Source: Channallabes apus (Eukaryota > Chordata > Actinopteri > Siluriformes > Clariidae). From it: a DNA stretch of 64,000 bases. Shown piece after piece: positions 36,405-48,573 of this stretch. The position numbers and the translations under genes are program-made. A model generated the notes under the pieces. The model worked only from the letters and a program-made list of their open reading frames with translations. It was not told the DNA's origin and did no database searches. Every line of letters starts with the position of its first letter. The first letter of the stretch is position 1. Location: the NCBI GenBank assembly GCA_030522415.1, contig CM060121.1, positions 7,179,976 through 7,243,975 of the forward strand. Direction: 5' to 3'.

Positions 36405-36785
36405 TCGTAATACGGCAACGTAGAGAGAGAGAAAATGGCCGCTACTGGGTTCACTCTGTTTATTTTTGCCCTTTTCCCGCATTTCCCTCTGTATAGCCTG
36501 TAGGATGATGGGATATATCCGGTCCTCCGAAGTGTAAAATGAACGTGAAGAAAACGAACTAGAAGTGTTTTCCTTGCGTTCGTTGGGATTTGAACGGCAA
36601 GAAAAAGCTGCATGCAACGTTTTTTTAACGCCGTATAACCGCGCAGCCGCACAAACGCACGTCACCAAAGCCCGTGTGAACTCTCTCACTGACTCCTATG
36701 TGTAGAAAACCCTCGGCGCTTCATCCGCGCTCACCGGACACTACAAACGCCCGATTAAAAAACGCTCGATTTTAACGCCCGATAA
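36405..36785. mobile_element. Partial reversed copy of the Harbinger-like element
   Basis: Matches 21187-21655 in reverse orientation (shared GGATATATCCGGTCCTCCGA and AAGCTGCATGCAACGTTTTT, conserved over most of the length). The outer end of the inverted repeat is lost. It lies inside a hAT element. Confidence 0.8.
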
Positions 36786-39700
36786 GAGGTGTTTAATGTA
36801 AATTGCTCCCATACCTGGGAGGACTTGGAGCGCGCGCTTTTTCCTGCAGACGCTTCTGTAACCTCCATGTGTGTGTCTTTGTGTATTTGTGCATCTTGTG
36901 GTCGCGCTTCTCAGTGACGTGAGCAGCCCAACTAATCGATAACGGCATTCGTTGACAACGAATTTCATTATCGATAATTATTGATTTTATCGATTAGTTG
37001 TTGCAGCCCTAATTTCTACACACTCTATAAAACTCTGATTTATATTTTCGAAAGAAATTATATCAAAGTTTCTGTTATTGGAAATAAATTGACATGTTCT
37101 AAAGAATCAGGATTGAGAATTCAACAGTGTTTTGATATAACATGAGAAACATCATCGCCCCATGATCTTCTCATCTCTGTTGTTATGCAGAAGATACTCG
37201 TCCAGGACTTTACTGTCTGCTGAAGGAGGCGCTATAACATTAAAGCGCACAAAATTCTTACATACATAAACAGAGACAGTCGACAGAGTATAGGGTACAA
37301 AAATAAACAGCTCAGTTTGAACCAGTGATCCGGATGAAATTTGATCGGACTGATAAAAATCCTTGTCCTCTGAAGGAAGTCGACCATGATGGGGGCCATA
37401 TTTGGACAGGAACGCACACATTTGCTGCAGAGATGCTTTGAAAAGCTCTTCTCCAAGTATTAACAGTGAAAACCTGGTAATTAGTAATATTCAGTCAAGT
37501 CGCTGAAACAAAACCTTTATCTGCGTAGGGTGTGTGTAAAGAGACGGGGAGAGAGAATGCGCGTGAAACAGCGTTCAATGCAGTGAAGCCAAACATTAAC
37601 CCAGCAGACTAAACATTTTGAGACAGCTCACAGGCGAACCATAACAAAAGCCTGCCGCCGTTTTAAAAACATGTCTGAGACTTTGAACTTGCGCTTATTT
37701 GTGCCTTCGCTTCTGAGTTGACATGCAGAAAACTCAAATAAAACCTTTAAACCCTACACGTTGGACTTTGAAGATGCTCGCAGCCTGGGTTTATGAATTA
37801 TTTTATGCAACGAAGAACCTGTCCTTGCTCAATTCAGGAGCCTCTTGAGGGTTCACTTTTTTTTTTAACAACTGAGCTCGTTTTTTAGATTTGCATGCCC
37901 AGGAACAATTGCTACCCCCTCTCCACCACCCCACTGGCTAGCATTCACATTGTACATGGTATATTCGCTCTCCGTTCTCGGGTACACTTGCATAATGCAC
38001 ATTCTCTGTACCACCTCTTCCAGCGGACCGAGGAACAGAAAGATTGTGTTCTCACTGATCAAAATGAACCAGACTTTAGAGTCTAATGTGAAAACGCACT
38101 GTTACCTCGCTGATCTGGGTCCAGTGATGGTGGTGTTCTAAAAATGTGTGATTTGAGTGGACATGAAGTCACTGAAAAGGTCTGAAAAGGTCACCGTAAG
38201 GCTATACTATATCTTATATGCAATATAAATATATCTGAATTGTATATACTGCATGTAAGGTGGCTTAGAGATTAGCGCTGTCATTTTACCACCTTGAATA
38301 CAAATGTACATATTTTGAAATGTATATATACACACACACACATTTTGTTTAGAATTGTACAAAATTTTTTAAAACTAATAATCTCGTACCGTGATATTTA
38401 CAGAATCGCTGTACACATGGTCCCTGTTGCTTTCCAGCCCTAATATATAATGTGCATGTGTTTTTACACAGCCTGTTTATTGCATAAACCCTGCTTTCAC
38501 CCCCACTTGGAGTTCCCAACTGAGGCAGACCAGACTCACTTGCTCTCTCTTTCACTCTACAGGAGTTTACAGTCCCACGCGAGTCCAAAACCAGTTCTAT
38601 ACCGAGACCGGTAGAGACCCTTAATCCAGCAAAAGCAACCTTTCCCTTTATACCTCCACCTAAGGAGTGAGAGAAAGCAAAGACTGAGTTACAAACACAC
38701 AGCTTTCACAGAAACCTTATCGCACCAAGGCCAGGACTTGAACTCTAACTCTGCTGCCGAGACAGGTGCACTCGTTACCCATGGAGCTGCCAAAGCTGAC
38801 TGGGTCACTCCTTTTTTTTTTTGAGGAGGAGGAGGAGGAGGAGGTTCATCTCTAGCAATACACCTCCATCTAGAAAAAGAGGAGATATTTTGTAAATAAA
38901 CTCACAGTACCTATTCCAGAAACTGAACTGAAACTCAAACTGTCGGCATTTTTCGATCTGAGAAATTCTAGAGCAGTAATCTGTAGACCTCCAAACAGAA
39001 ACAGTACTGACAACAGTTCTGAGAACTATCTCAGTCTCCAAATTCCAGCTCTAGAATTTCTCCAATCGAATGCACACCATGACTTACAGTACATGCTGCT
39101 TCATTTACTAAAAGTAATTGACAGGTCTTGACCCCGTGAGTCTCAGACAGAAGAGCCAGAACAGCGAATCAGACCTCAGAGGCACCAGGACCGTCAGAGT
39201 CCATCGAAGCACTTTTAAGTGGTTCATTCTGTGTTTGGGAGGAAACCACTTACAAGGAAAGCTCGCATAAAGCAGCAAACTAGGTACAAAACACACTCAC
39301 AATCTCACAACCATGCTCATAATCACTTTACCAACTGACCCACTTGGCAAGATAGACGGGAAGATTCTTAAGGCCTTTATCCTGTCGTTCACCTGCATTA
39401 TATCTCTATAATAAACCACAAGAGTGAAACATTATTGTACCTACGTCCAACCCCCATATCCACATTTAAACCAGAACATTGCATAACCACTGAGCCACTG
39501 GAGCTGGTTCATATGCTAGATCTATCAGAAATACAGTACATCCTTCAGTAATATTGCAGACAGAAACTGGGATGTTTTTAGGAAGTTTTTTAACTTTAAA
39601 TCACAAACATTAGTAAGTTTTCCTAAATTATTTAATGGTGTGCATTGAATCTGAATCAAATACTGTCCATATGATTCAATTAACCATCATTAATAAACAA

Positions 39701-39926
39701 AGGATAGATTAAATTACAAAGTTCTAATATGGATGGAACTCAACACGGACCAGGCAATACGATATTATCACAATATCTAAGTGCCAATTCGTTTTTTGTA
39801 AAATCACGATTTTACAAATATCTCGATTTAATAGCCACAACTGCAGAGTTTCGCTACATAAAATGTGAACAAATAGATTAAAATTTAATATAAAAAAAAA
39901 TATTGTGGATTCAGTGTTGTGATTAG

Positions 39927-40335
39927 GGGTGGGCGATATAACCAAAATCTTCCATCACGGTAGAAGCAATTTTCTACCTCGATAACGATATATATCACAA
40001 TATAGCAATTTGTATCTGAAAATGCATAAATAAAAATTCAAACACAAAGAAACTGTTTTACATAATATAATTTTATTTAAACTGGGAATTGCTGAAGTTT
40101 GCCGCATTTTTTTACTTTGGCCATATTCGATTGGATATGTAACAAACCTAATTTGATTTTGTTATATTGTGCTAATGTTAGATGCACAGGCGCTCGTGAG
40201 GTGCGTATGTGTGTGTGAGGTTTTTATCCCCTCGGGGCTTGCCGTAGAAAGGCAAAAGGCGCAGCATGCCCACTTTCTGCTCTAGAGTGTCAGTTTGTTT
40301 TTGTGAATGAAGGAGAATAAACAGGTGATATGGAT
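39927..40335 (+). mobile_element. Possible hAT end (GGGTGGGCGATATA type)
   Basis: TAGGGGTGGGCGATATAACC followed by CCAAAATCTTCCATCACGG resembles the start of a common fish hAT family. The opposite end was not found. Confidence 0.35.
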
Positions 40336-40463
40336 TTTGTGTGCTCTCGTTATTATTGTTTTTACACCCGATTGAACCAAATATCTTCGCGGCCCAGTGG
40401 ACAGCGCAGCGCGACTATCTGGATAGCGCAGAGATGATCTGGTTTATTTGCGCAGCGCGGATT

Positions 40464-40657
40464 AACTTGAGCAGCGCCGCTCGAATCACAAACCTGCGCG
40501 ACCCACTGTTTTTTTATTTAAAAACTATTTATTTAAAATGTCAGGACTGTTTAATATTGTAATATTGTTTCCGCCTTCCAGCGGGGTAAAATGTATTTTG
40601 ATGGTCGGCGCGGTCTATTTCGATCAGGTTTGTGATTCGAGCGGCGCTGCTCAAGTT
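40464..40657. repeat. GC-rich foldback with perfect 33-bp arms
   Basis: 40464-40496 and 40625-40657 are exact inverted complements (core GAGCAGCGCCGCTCGAATCA). Imperfect complementarity continues outward (GCGCAGCGCGG and CCGCACTGCGC). The spacer is 128 bp. Confidence 0.9.
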
Positions 40658-41440
40658 GGTCCGCACTGCGCGATCCACCGGGTCTGGATATTTGTTCTGC
40701 CCACGCCGGCTCAATCGGGTGCCACGGTTTCTTCCCACTTTAGATGTGTTTGGCTTCCCATAGAAGTGAATGTGTATTGCGTGGTTACGTAACGTGCAAC
40801 GTCACGTGATCTCAACCGCGAAAGGTGAAAGTAAATCTCTTATTTAAATCTTGTAGGCATCTGATTTATACTGTACAACCTCAGGTTTTAGCCAAATTGT
40901 TCTTGCTTGCTACCCAGTGTGTTATCTAAATAATTATGTAAATTAAGGTGCTAACCTATTGTGATCATGACTCAACAGAAACTGAAGTAGTGGAGCAACT
41001 AGTTTTTATGACATAACAGATACAAATGTATTAAAACTTACCCAATATGAATTATGTGCTACAAACAAAAGCAATTGCGTCTCATCACTTAGTACATGTA
41101 CATTATACAACCAACCAAAGTCCCCCCCCCCCCAACACTGACACCCAACAAAATAGCAAGATGACATTTTAAGTAGGTGATGTAACATGAGGTGGTTTGT
41201 GTTCGCTTCCAGCTGAGACACAATAATGACATAAGCACTAACGGGGCATATAATGATTGAAATGTTTTCTTTTATATATTTGTTTCACTTTAAATGAATA
41301 GATTGTTGAAATTAGTCAAATGAATAAAATTAGCAGTTAGTTAGTTACCCTATAGATTACAGTATATCATGAATAAATTTGTGTAATTGCATAAATTTAT
41401 CTTCTAATATAATAAACATGTAGCTAATTAGTAAATAGTA

Positions 41441-42910
41441 CAGTCATGTGCAAATGCTAATGCCTCTCTTTTAACTCTCTTTAAAAAAAACTTATTTAAA
41501 TAAGTTTGAGAAAAAAAGGTTTTTGTGTAAAAACATAACAAAACCCATCTGATTGTAGTAGATGCTAGTATTACGCGTATACATCCTCAGTATTAGGCAT
41601 ATACAACCTTTTCACCATGCCATTATTTATTTAACAAAAGTGTAGCCAAAAAGAAAAAAATAACATGCTGGCAATACAAGTCGCCCGTTGCTGCTTCCAC
41701 AGGATTTAAGAGGGTAAATTGCATCCAGGTGCTCTTAATCATCAGCTCTTTATTAACTGACCATCAGCAAGTCTGCAGGCATCTATAAAAAGCAGAAGTT
41801 CTGCCAGTTTGCCTGTCTGGAACATTCAGGTGTGTGTTAACACAATGTCAAGAAAGAAAGCCATAAGCATTGGTCTTAAAGAAGCAATTGTTGCTGCACA
41901 TCAATATGGAAATTGTTATAAAACCATTTCCAAACACTTCAGAGTTTAATACAAAGCATTCAATACGTTGGCTTCCCTTCAATCTTCCCAGGAGAGGACA
42001 TCCCAGCACATTCACCCCAAGCTCAGACCGTGCAATGCTCAGAGAAATACAAAAATAAAAACAAGAGCTACATCTCAGACCCAACTGGTGTCACTGAACA
42101 TGCTAAACATTAAAGAGTCCATCACAACACAATTAGACTGAACAAGTATGGTTTGCTTAGAAGGGTTGGTAGAATGGTTGGTCCTTCAGTCTAAAAAGAG
42201 GGTAAATAGGAAGCACAAGTGAGAATCACAAAACTGCATCTAAGCAAACCACAAGGCTTCTGGAACAATGTCTTGTGGAGAGAAGAGACCGGAGTGAAGT
42301 TGTTTGTCGTAAATGCCCAGCACCATGTTTGGGGAAACCAAACAGCATTTCAGCATAAATACTTCAAACCTACTTTCAAGCACCGTGGTGGATGGGTGAC
42401 GATTGGTTTGGGTTTATTTTGCAGTAACAGGACCTGGGTACCTTGGAGTCATTAAGTTGACCATGAGTTCCTCTGTATATCAGAATGTTCTAAAGGTAAA
42501 TGTGAGGCCATCTGTCTGACAGATAAAACTTGGTCGAAATTCAACAAGACAATCATCTGAAGCAAACCAGTAAATCCACCAGAAAAATAAACGAATCAAG
42601 GTTGCGGAATGACCTACTCAAACCCCAGACCTCAAACCAATTGAAATGCTGTGGCAGGACCTTAACAGAGCTGTGCATAAGCGAATGCCCATAAACCTCA
42701 ATGAAGCGCTGATGTAAAGACGAATGAACCAAAACGATGTGAGAGACTGATAAAGTCATACAGGAAATAAATAATGGTAATATAAACTAAAAAGTTCGTC
42801 TGAGGTTGCATTTGCCTACTACCAAAATTATGATCAGATGATTTTTATTTATGTTTTTATATTTAAAAAATACACAATTCAAGGGGAGCACTCACTTTTA
42901 CACACGACTG
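41441..42910 (+). mobile_element. Decayed full-size Tc1-like transposon
   Basis: Ends CAGTCATGTGCAAA and TTTACACACGACTG abut TA on both sides; the length is 1470 bp. A broken transposase lies inside, and the inner parts of the inverted repeats have diverged. Confidence 0.82.
41846..42775 (+). pseudogene. Tc1 transposase pseudogene
   Basis: Begins MSRKKAISIGLKEAIVAAHQ (HTH) and continues through YKTISKHFRV, where it meets a stop. Fragments of the catalytic domain follow in other frames (NAQHHVWG block at about 42320, then a PQTSNQLKCCGRT-type remnant near 42640). Several stops and shifts show that it is dead. Confidence 0.8.
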
Positions 42911-43148
42911 TACATGTTTTACAGTAATCATAAAATATTCTATTCTTAATTTTCTATTTTCTTATATTCTGAAATCATGTGAAATATATTGTTTTGACAG
43001 GATTGTGATTTTATCAGAGGTTTAAAGAAAGCAAAGTGAACTCTTTACTTCTGCTCATGTTGAGATGAACTGTACCAGCTGGCAGATGGTTTTATCAGGA
43101 GCTGTTTGGTTCAAGGACAGAGAAGCAGACAGCATGTCTACAAAAACA

Positions 43149-43149
<1 letters not shown>

Positions 43150-43214
<65 letters not shown>
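43150..43214. repeat. (CA)n microsatellite
   Basis: About 32 pure CA units. Confidence 0.97.
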
Positions 43215-43217
<3 letters not shown>

Positions 43218-43394
43218 CAAATACCAACTCAGACCAAATGCCAACAACCCCAAATACAGTAGGGTCGAAAGCCCATAGTGCTGACCAAGAATGTATTTAA
43301 CTTCAGCCATCATAAGATACTAATAAAATACTGAAACTGAGAATAAAGAAAATGAAAAGATTTATCAGGTTATACCACTTATTTTATTCTTTTT

Positions 43395-43560
43395 TTTGCA
43401 TTGGACTACGGTTCAGAAGATCCCAGGTTCAAACCCCACAACCACCAAGGTTGCCACTGTTGGGCACTTGAGCAAGACCCTTAACCCTCAACTGCTCAGA
43501 TGTGTAATGGGATAAAAATGTAAAATCTGCCAAAATGCTTAAATGTAATGTAAACATAAA
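43395..43560 (+). mobile_element. 5'-truncated SINE of the second family
   Basis: Starts inside the head (GCATTGGACTACGGTTCAGA) and keeps GTTGCCACTGTTGGGCACTT and CTTAACCCTCAACTGCTC; the tail is decayed. Confidence 0.85.
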
Positions 43561-44479
43561 GGAACAACAAAATATACAGTAGATATACACGTAAAATTTG
43601 GTGATTTTTTAAAAATTTATTTGTTAAGCTATTTATTTGGAATGATATTCATAACTGTGTAGTTATTAGTATGCCTATTTCCATGTTAACAATCTGATTT
43701 GCCACACAACATATCAGCTTGCTGCTCAACATTGATATAAACAAACTAATTTAAGTAATTAATAGACATTAGTTGAGCATAAAACAGTAGGGTATTCAGA
43801 CTTTGGACCTTTGTGTAGTACGTAGTTGGCGTCAGATCTAATTTATGGGGGTCTAATAGGGAGGAAATGACTACTGTTTAACACGTGAATTACTAAAACA
43901 CATATGTGCGTTGACACAAGCACACGCACATACAGACACACACACACAGACAGAAACACGCAGACTGTGTACAGCACAGAATCATGAACAGCCCTAGCAT
44001 CTACGGTTATTACTGTCTGCACCAACCATTACCACAATTAGTATGCAATTAATAAATACGATCATAAGGCTAACAAACAGCATCAGCTTTTAAACTCACT
44101 CTAAATATACACTTGAGCTCATGAGGCGTAACAGAGACGTTTCCCCCAGCCAGCTTTTCTAGCAATCGATGACGGCTAATGTTACACTCCAACAAACATC
44201 AGTGACGTAGTGAAGGCAAGTTCAACATGGAGGGAATCCCCAATCAGGAGGCTGTGGTCTGAATGTGCGGGATTACTACTGTCTCTTCTCATAACTAGAG
44301 AGTACAGACTTGTTCAGGATTAGCATCTACACTGAAATCTGTTTCATCACCTTTTCATTATTTTTCTGATATTATTCATGCAGATGAATATTTTATATTT
44401 CTTCTCCCCATCTTGGACACATGCACTTCACATAAAAACAAAAAAACATCCGCACAACTGAACATTAAGTAAGATTTTA

Positions 44480-45680
44480 CCTCAGTAATTCAAGTGCTAC
44501 TTTGAAAAAAACACATTGTCCTACATATTACCACAGAACTTTCACTAACGTACTACCTCAGAAATACAAGTCGTACCTAAAACACTTACATTATACCTCA
44601 CAAATATATTTGCTAATTAAAACATGTATGCTATTATTTTATCTCTAGAATACAAGTGCTAATTAAAAAATTAAAAATAAACTTACACTAATATATTACC
44701 TCAGAACTACAAGTGCTACTTAGAACACTTACTCTAGGATTTTATCCAATGAATGCAAGCGCTGCCTAAAACACCTATGCTAGTATTTTACCTCAGAAAT
44801 ACAAGTGCAACCTAAAACACTTAAGTTAAGATTTTACCTCATGAATAGAGGTGCTACTAAAACACATATGCTAGAATTTTATCTCAGGAATACAAATGCT
44901 AATTGGAAAGCAAAAACTCACTATCTTATTACCTCAGAAATACAGGCGCTACTTAGAAGACATATTCTAGTAACTCTAGTATACAAGTATTATTTACAAC
45001 ACTTAACGCGATTTTACCTCAGGAATACGAGTGCTACTAAAAACTCACTGTAGGATTATTACCTCAGGTATTCAGGTGCTCCTTGAAACACGTATGTTAG
45101 GATTTATGTTAGGATCTCAAGAATACAAGTGCTAATTGGAAATGAAAAAAAAATTACACTAATATACTGCATTACCTCAAGTATATAACTGCTACTCAAA
45201 ACGCATATGCAAGGATTTTATCTCAGGAATACAAGTCCTAATTGAAAAAAAAAAAAAAAAAAAGAACTTTCACTAAAAAAAAAAAAAAAAGAACTTTCAC
45301 TAACGTACTACCTCAGGGCACTGGTGGCTCAGTGGTAGGTGTTTCGCCTGCCATGCGGAAGGCCCGGGTTCGATTCCCAGCCAGTGCCCAAACCCCAGCC
45401 ACTGGATGCCGTGCCAGTCCCAAGCCCGGATAAAATGGGAGGGTTGCGTCAGGAAGGGCATGCGGCGTAAAACCTGTGCCAAGTTGTAGTGCAGACTGGA
45501 TCTTCCGCTGTAGCGACCCCTCGTCGGGAGCAGCCGAAAGACCAACAACAACTAACGTACTACCTCAGAAATACAAGTGTTACTTACCACACTTGCGCTA
45601 GGATTTTACTTCAGCAATACAAGTCATAATTAAAGCACATAAGCTAGTATTTTACCTCAGGAATAAAATTTTTACTTAGA
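44480..45680. repeat. Degenerate minisatellite, unit about 46-50 bp
   Basis: The block TTTTACCTCAGGAATACAAG followed by TGCTAMTTAAAACACTTA recurs about 20 times with many substitutions and indels; two sub-types alternate (CTACTTAAAACAC and CTAATTGGAAA). It is interrupted by a SINE at 45317-45550. No function is evident. Confidence 0.8.
45317..45550 (+). mobile_element. SINE with tRNA-Gly(GCC)-like head
   Basis: The head folds like tRNA-Gly(GCC): acceptor arms GCACTGG and CCAGTGC, A box TGGCTCAGTGG, anticodon context CTGCCAT and B box GGTTCGATTCC. The tail GCGACCCCTCGTCGGGAGCA followed by GCCGAAAG is typical of fish SINEs mobilised by RTE-like LINEs. A perfect 18-bp target-site duplication, ACTAACGTACTACCTCAG, flanks it (45299-45316 and 45551-45568). 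Confidence 0.92.
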
Positions 45681-46084
45681 ATGTCACTTCTTTAGAATAA
45701 ATACAACATGGGTAAAAAATCAAAACACAGCTTCGGACCAATCCGATTCAAGAATTGATATGTGACATTATAAAACCCAACTATGACTGCAAACCAGTTA
45801 TCTAGTTCAAACGTAACACCTCTCTTGCAAGTCTCTCGTTCAAACGGGATGAGTGAAGAGTTTTTAGACATTTGACTATATTTTGGCAAAGTGCCTGATA
45901 AATCAATAACTCTGTTGACCATTTACTCTACTATCCCCTCCTGTGTAAGTGTGTGTGCGTTAAGTGACACCAGATGCCAGGACAAAGGGGTGTGTGTGTG
46001 CTTTCTGTAGCACATTCCAGTCCGAGGTACTCCAGCTGACCCAGTGCTCCAAAACAAGTCATGCGAGCTCTTTTTGTGCTTGTG

Positions 46085-46086
<2 letters not shown>

Positions 46087-46121
<35 letters not shown>
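46087..46121. repeat. (TG)n microsatellite
   Basis: About 17 TG units. Confidence 0.95.
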
Positions 46122-46122
<1 letters not shown>

Positions 46123-46681
46123 TGCTTAAATAGTGCAGACCAGTCAGCTGGCACAACCCAACTAAGATCAGTAATATATGTATATATTTAGCTATGTTGC
46201 TAGCTCACACATACAAAGTAGAAGTTTTTTGTCTAATAAAATAAAGTGTATCATAATGTATAATGTCATATGTCGTTAACATGTAGCTGCAGATCATAAG
46301 CATCTCTGAGCCCTGTTAGTCTTGAGTGGGTTGAATTATGAAGTGAGATACTATAACACTAATGCTACATGTAACTGTTAGCCTTTACCTGCGTAAGCTA
46401 GCTAATAAACAGACCGTGATATAGCAAGCTTACACTCCTTTTATTAGCAGTTCTCCTTTGTGCTTTTGTTAGCATGAATTCTAATCTGATGTGTTAGATC
46501 ATCACATCACTAAAATTCAACCTTTAAGAGTTCAGTTCGAAGCAGTTTGAAGTGGATAAGCAAGCTTGCATGGAAAAAAACCGTTCAAGGCTAAAAGCAT
46601 GCGTTTGGTCAATTCTACTGTCAGTCTAAAGCTCTGTGAAAGCTCCATGAAAAGTAGGCGGGTCTTGGACTTATTAGAAAA

Positions 46682-46785
46682 AAAAGAAAGATAGATGGAT
46701 GGATGGATGGATGAATGGATAGATAGGTAGATAAATAGATAGATAGATACATTATTCATTCCCATGGGGAAATTCACCTGATTCT
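46682..46785 (-). mobile_element. LINE 3' end fragment with GATA/GGAT tail
   Basis: The minus strand reads GTGAATTTCCCCATGGGAAT followed by TATCTATC then CATCCATC repeats, the 3' terminus of a teleost L2/Rex-type LINE and its microsatellite tail. Confidence 0.6.
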
Positions 46786-46941
46786 CTGCTTAAAGCCAGA
46801 GATTAAACAACCTGTCAACCTAAAAAGTGTCCAAACTTTAACATGTGTGTTTTGAATTTGTCTGGAATTTGATTCAATGTGTGTTTGTTAATTGTTCTTG
46901 TTTGCTGAATAATCACAGCATTTGCGTGATATGTTACTGAC

Positions 46942-47414
46942 CTTTTAAACACCTCATTCGGATTCCTCTCACACTCTCCAGGCTTTAGTGCGTTCTGGAT
47001 GGCAGGGTCACGTATTTTCTCCTCGTATTGCGGGACAAGACCACTTCTGCAGATCTGTGTGATGAGGCCCTGTATAAACCCGCTCACGCACACCGTGTCC
47101 GAATCGTCGGCGCGGCAGAAATGAAATGCTAGGCAAAATTGGCTTAAACCGCGATGATTGCCGTGCTGCGAGCTTGGCCACAGCAACTCCGTGCAAAGTG
47201 CCGTTTTGCCGCTTCCTGGTCCTCCGACCAGCAATACACCCCATGATCCTGATTTCCCTGGACCTGACGAAGCTCCACCCCCTGAGATGCCCGGACCGTC
47301 CCTTCCTGATCCACAGGAAGTGCCAGTTTTCTCCTGGAGGCAGTGCTGGATCTTGTGGAAAACCCACTCTCGGCAGTAGAAGCGCTTTCCCTGCAGTAAA
47401 CTCGTCTGGGCCAT
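46942..47414 (-). CDS. ankrd50: ANKRD50, coding exon 1 (start codon, P-loop NTPase N-terminus)
   Basis: First coding exon of ankyrin repeat domain protein 50, which in mammals works with SNX27-retromer in recycling endosomal cargo such as GLUT1 to the plasma membrane. The exon encodes residues 1-157 plus two bases of the next codon. The start is the ATG at 47414, in a good Kozak context (ACCATGG). The conserved vertebrate N-terminus [10 protein letters not shown] follows, whereas the 16 in-frame codons upstream have no similarity to the family. A Walker A motif, GGPGSGKT, lies at about residues 64-71 in a STAND/NACHT-like NTPase domain. A Gly-rich segment at about 35-57 looks lineage-specific. 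The exon ends in AAAAG before the donor GTCAGT at 46941. The family identity is recalled from the known protein, and the splice sites are read from the sequence. Any 5' untranslated exon is uncertain. Confidence 0.95.
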
Positions 47415-48169
47415 GGTAACGACTTTATGGCTAGCTACACACACACCGGCCCATTGCGCCACACATGCACGCTTCGAGGACGCATTGGGTTTTTCAGTGA
47501 TGGTGCGTTTTTGAAAAAAGACAAAATCACATCAAAAGGAATAAAAATAGCTCAAAAATGGCAGGTTGTTACAGGTTCAGCACACGACGCAAAATTCCCA
47601 AATTTCCCATTTGTGTTGCATGTTGAAAAAAAAAATTCACATTTATGATGTATTATTTTAGGTAGGGTTTAATATCCAGTTCTTGAAAGAATCGTAGTGT
47701 CCATCCCATGAGTCATTTCATTGTAGGTGTTCTTTCTAGGAAAAAAAAAATATCAGAAAGTTTTAGCATAGACAAATATTTAATTGATTCACATTATTGT
47801 GTTACACCAATACCAAAAATACACTGATGCTTGGATACAAAAAAAAAAAACATATTTATTATGACACATGGATTCTTTACATCAACACATCAGTGTAAAT
47901 GATACTGTAATATTCCAAACTGATGCACCAACTCTACAACACTGCAATCAATACTACATAGGAACTACTGATCAATCAACACAACGACACAATGGCCTAT
48001 CCGCCAGAATACTACAAAAACGCTGAACAACCTTAAAAAAAAAGCCAAAAATCTGACAAATGAGAGAAAAATATTTGTAACTAGGTGATCCCACGTGTAA
48101 TAAATATGTGATAGCCTACATGTCCTAAAGCCTGTTTTAATTTCCTATTATTCTAATCAATACTATTTA
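47415..48169. other. Upstream flank of the start-codon exon
   Basis: No clear 5' UTR acceptor is evident; GTGTGTAGCTAG about 15-25 bases before the ATG (minus strand) is one weak possibility. The rest is AT-rich with no recognised element. Confidence 0.5.
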
Positions 48170-48462
48170 TCACATTGGTACTATTGATCACATCCATAAT
48201 ATTGATCATATCAACACTATAGAATAGCTTATTAATATGAATTATATGGATACTATTGATTGAAATGATACTTGATCACATCGATACTATTGATAACATC
48301 CATGATATTAGTCATATACTGTAGATACTATAGATCATATCGATAGTATTGATCACAAAGATACTTGATCACACTGATACTACTGATCACAATATTACTG
48401 ACCATAATTAGTAATATTAATATTATTGATCACATTGATACTATCAATCATATTGACATTAC

Positions 48463-48529
48463 TGATCACAATGACATTACGGCTATTATTGACATTGTAT
48501 CAATAACAGCCGTAATGTCATTGTGATCA
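48463..48529. repeat. Hairpin with 30-bp arms inside the satellite
   Basis: The left arm (48463-48492) and right arm (48500-48529) are inverted complements with one mismatch and a 7-nt loop. The arms contain AATGACATTACGGCT and AGCCGTAATGTCATT. Confidence 0.9.
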
Positions 48530-48540
48530 ATAATAGAGCT

Positions 48541-48573
48541 GTGATCAACAGTATAATGGTTACTGTTGATCAC
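48541..48573. repeat. Second hairpin, 13-bp arms
   Basis: GTGATCAACAGTA (48541-48553) and TACTGTTGATCAC (48561-48573) are perfect inverted complements around a 7-nt loop. Confidence 0.85.

Larger units (their letters stand above)
35867..37011. mobile_element. hAT-like element, 1145 bp, with nested insertion
   Basis: Ends TAGGGCTGCAACTAACGATT and GATTAGTTGTTGCAGCCCTA are flanked by the perfect 8-bp duplication ATTTCTAC (35859-35866 and 37012-37019). Inside are a (TG)n(AT)n run (36141-36203) and a partial Harbinger-like copy. No transposase frame is visible. Confidence 0.9.
31721..46941 (-). other. ankrd50: ankrd50 intron 1
   Basis: This 15.2-kb intron lies between the donor GTCAGT at 46941 and the acceptor TTCTCAG at 31721. 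Repeats inside it are listed separately. The stretches 32200-34198, 35450-35858, 37020-39920, 40740-41438 and 43560-44480 show no recognisable gene or element beyond short simple repeats. Confidence 0.9.

Noticed and set aside
45317..45390. Functional tRNA-Gly(GCC) gene
   Set aside because: The cloverleaf is recognisable, but it is the head of a longer SINE with an 18-bp target duplication; there are changes from the canonical tRNA and no separate terminator.
46815..46941. Extension of exon 1 past EVFKR
   Set aside because: Similarity to ANKRD50 stops exactly at the donor GTCAGT, and exon 2 continues the protein.
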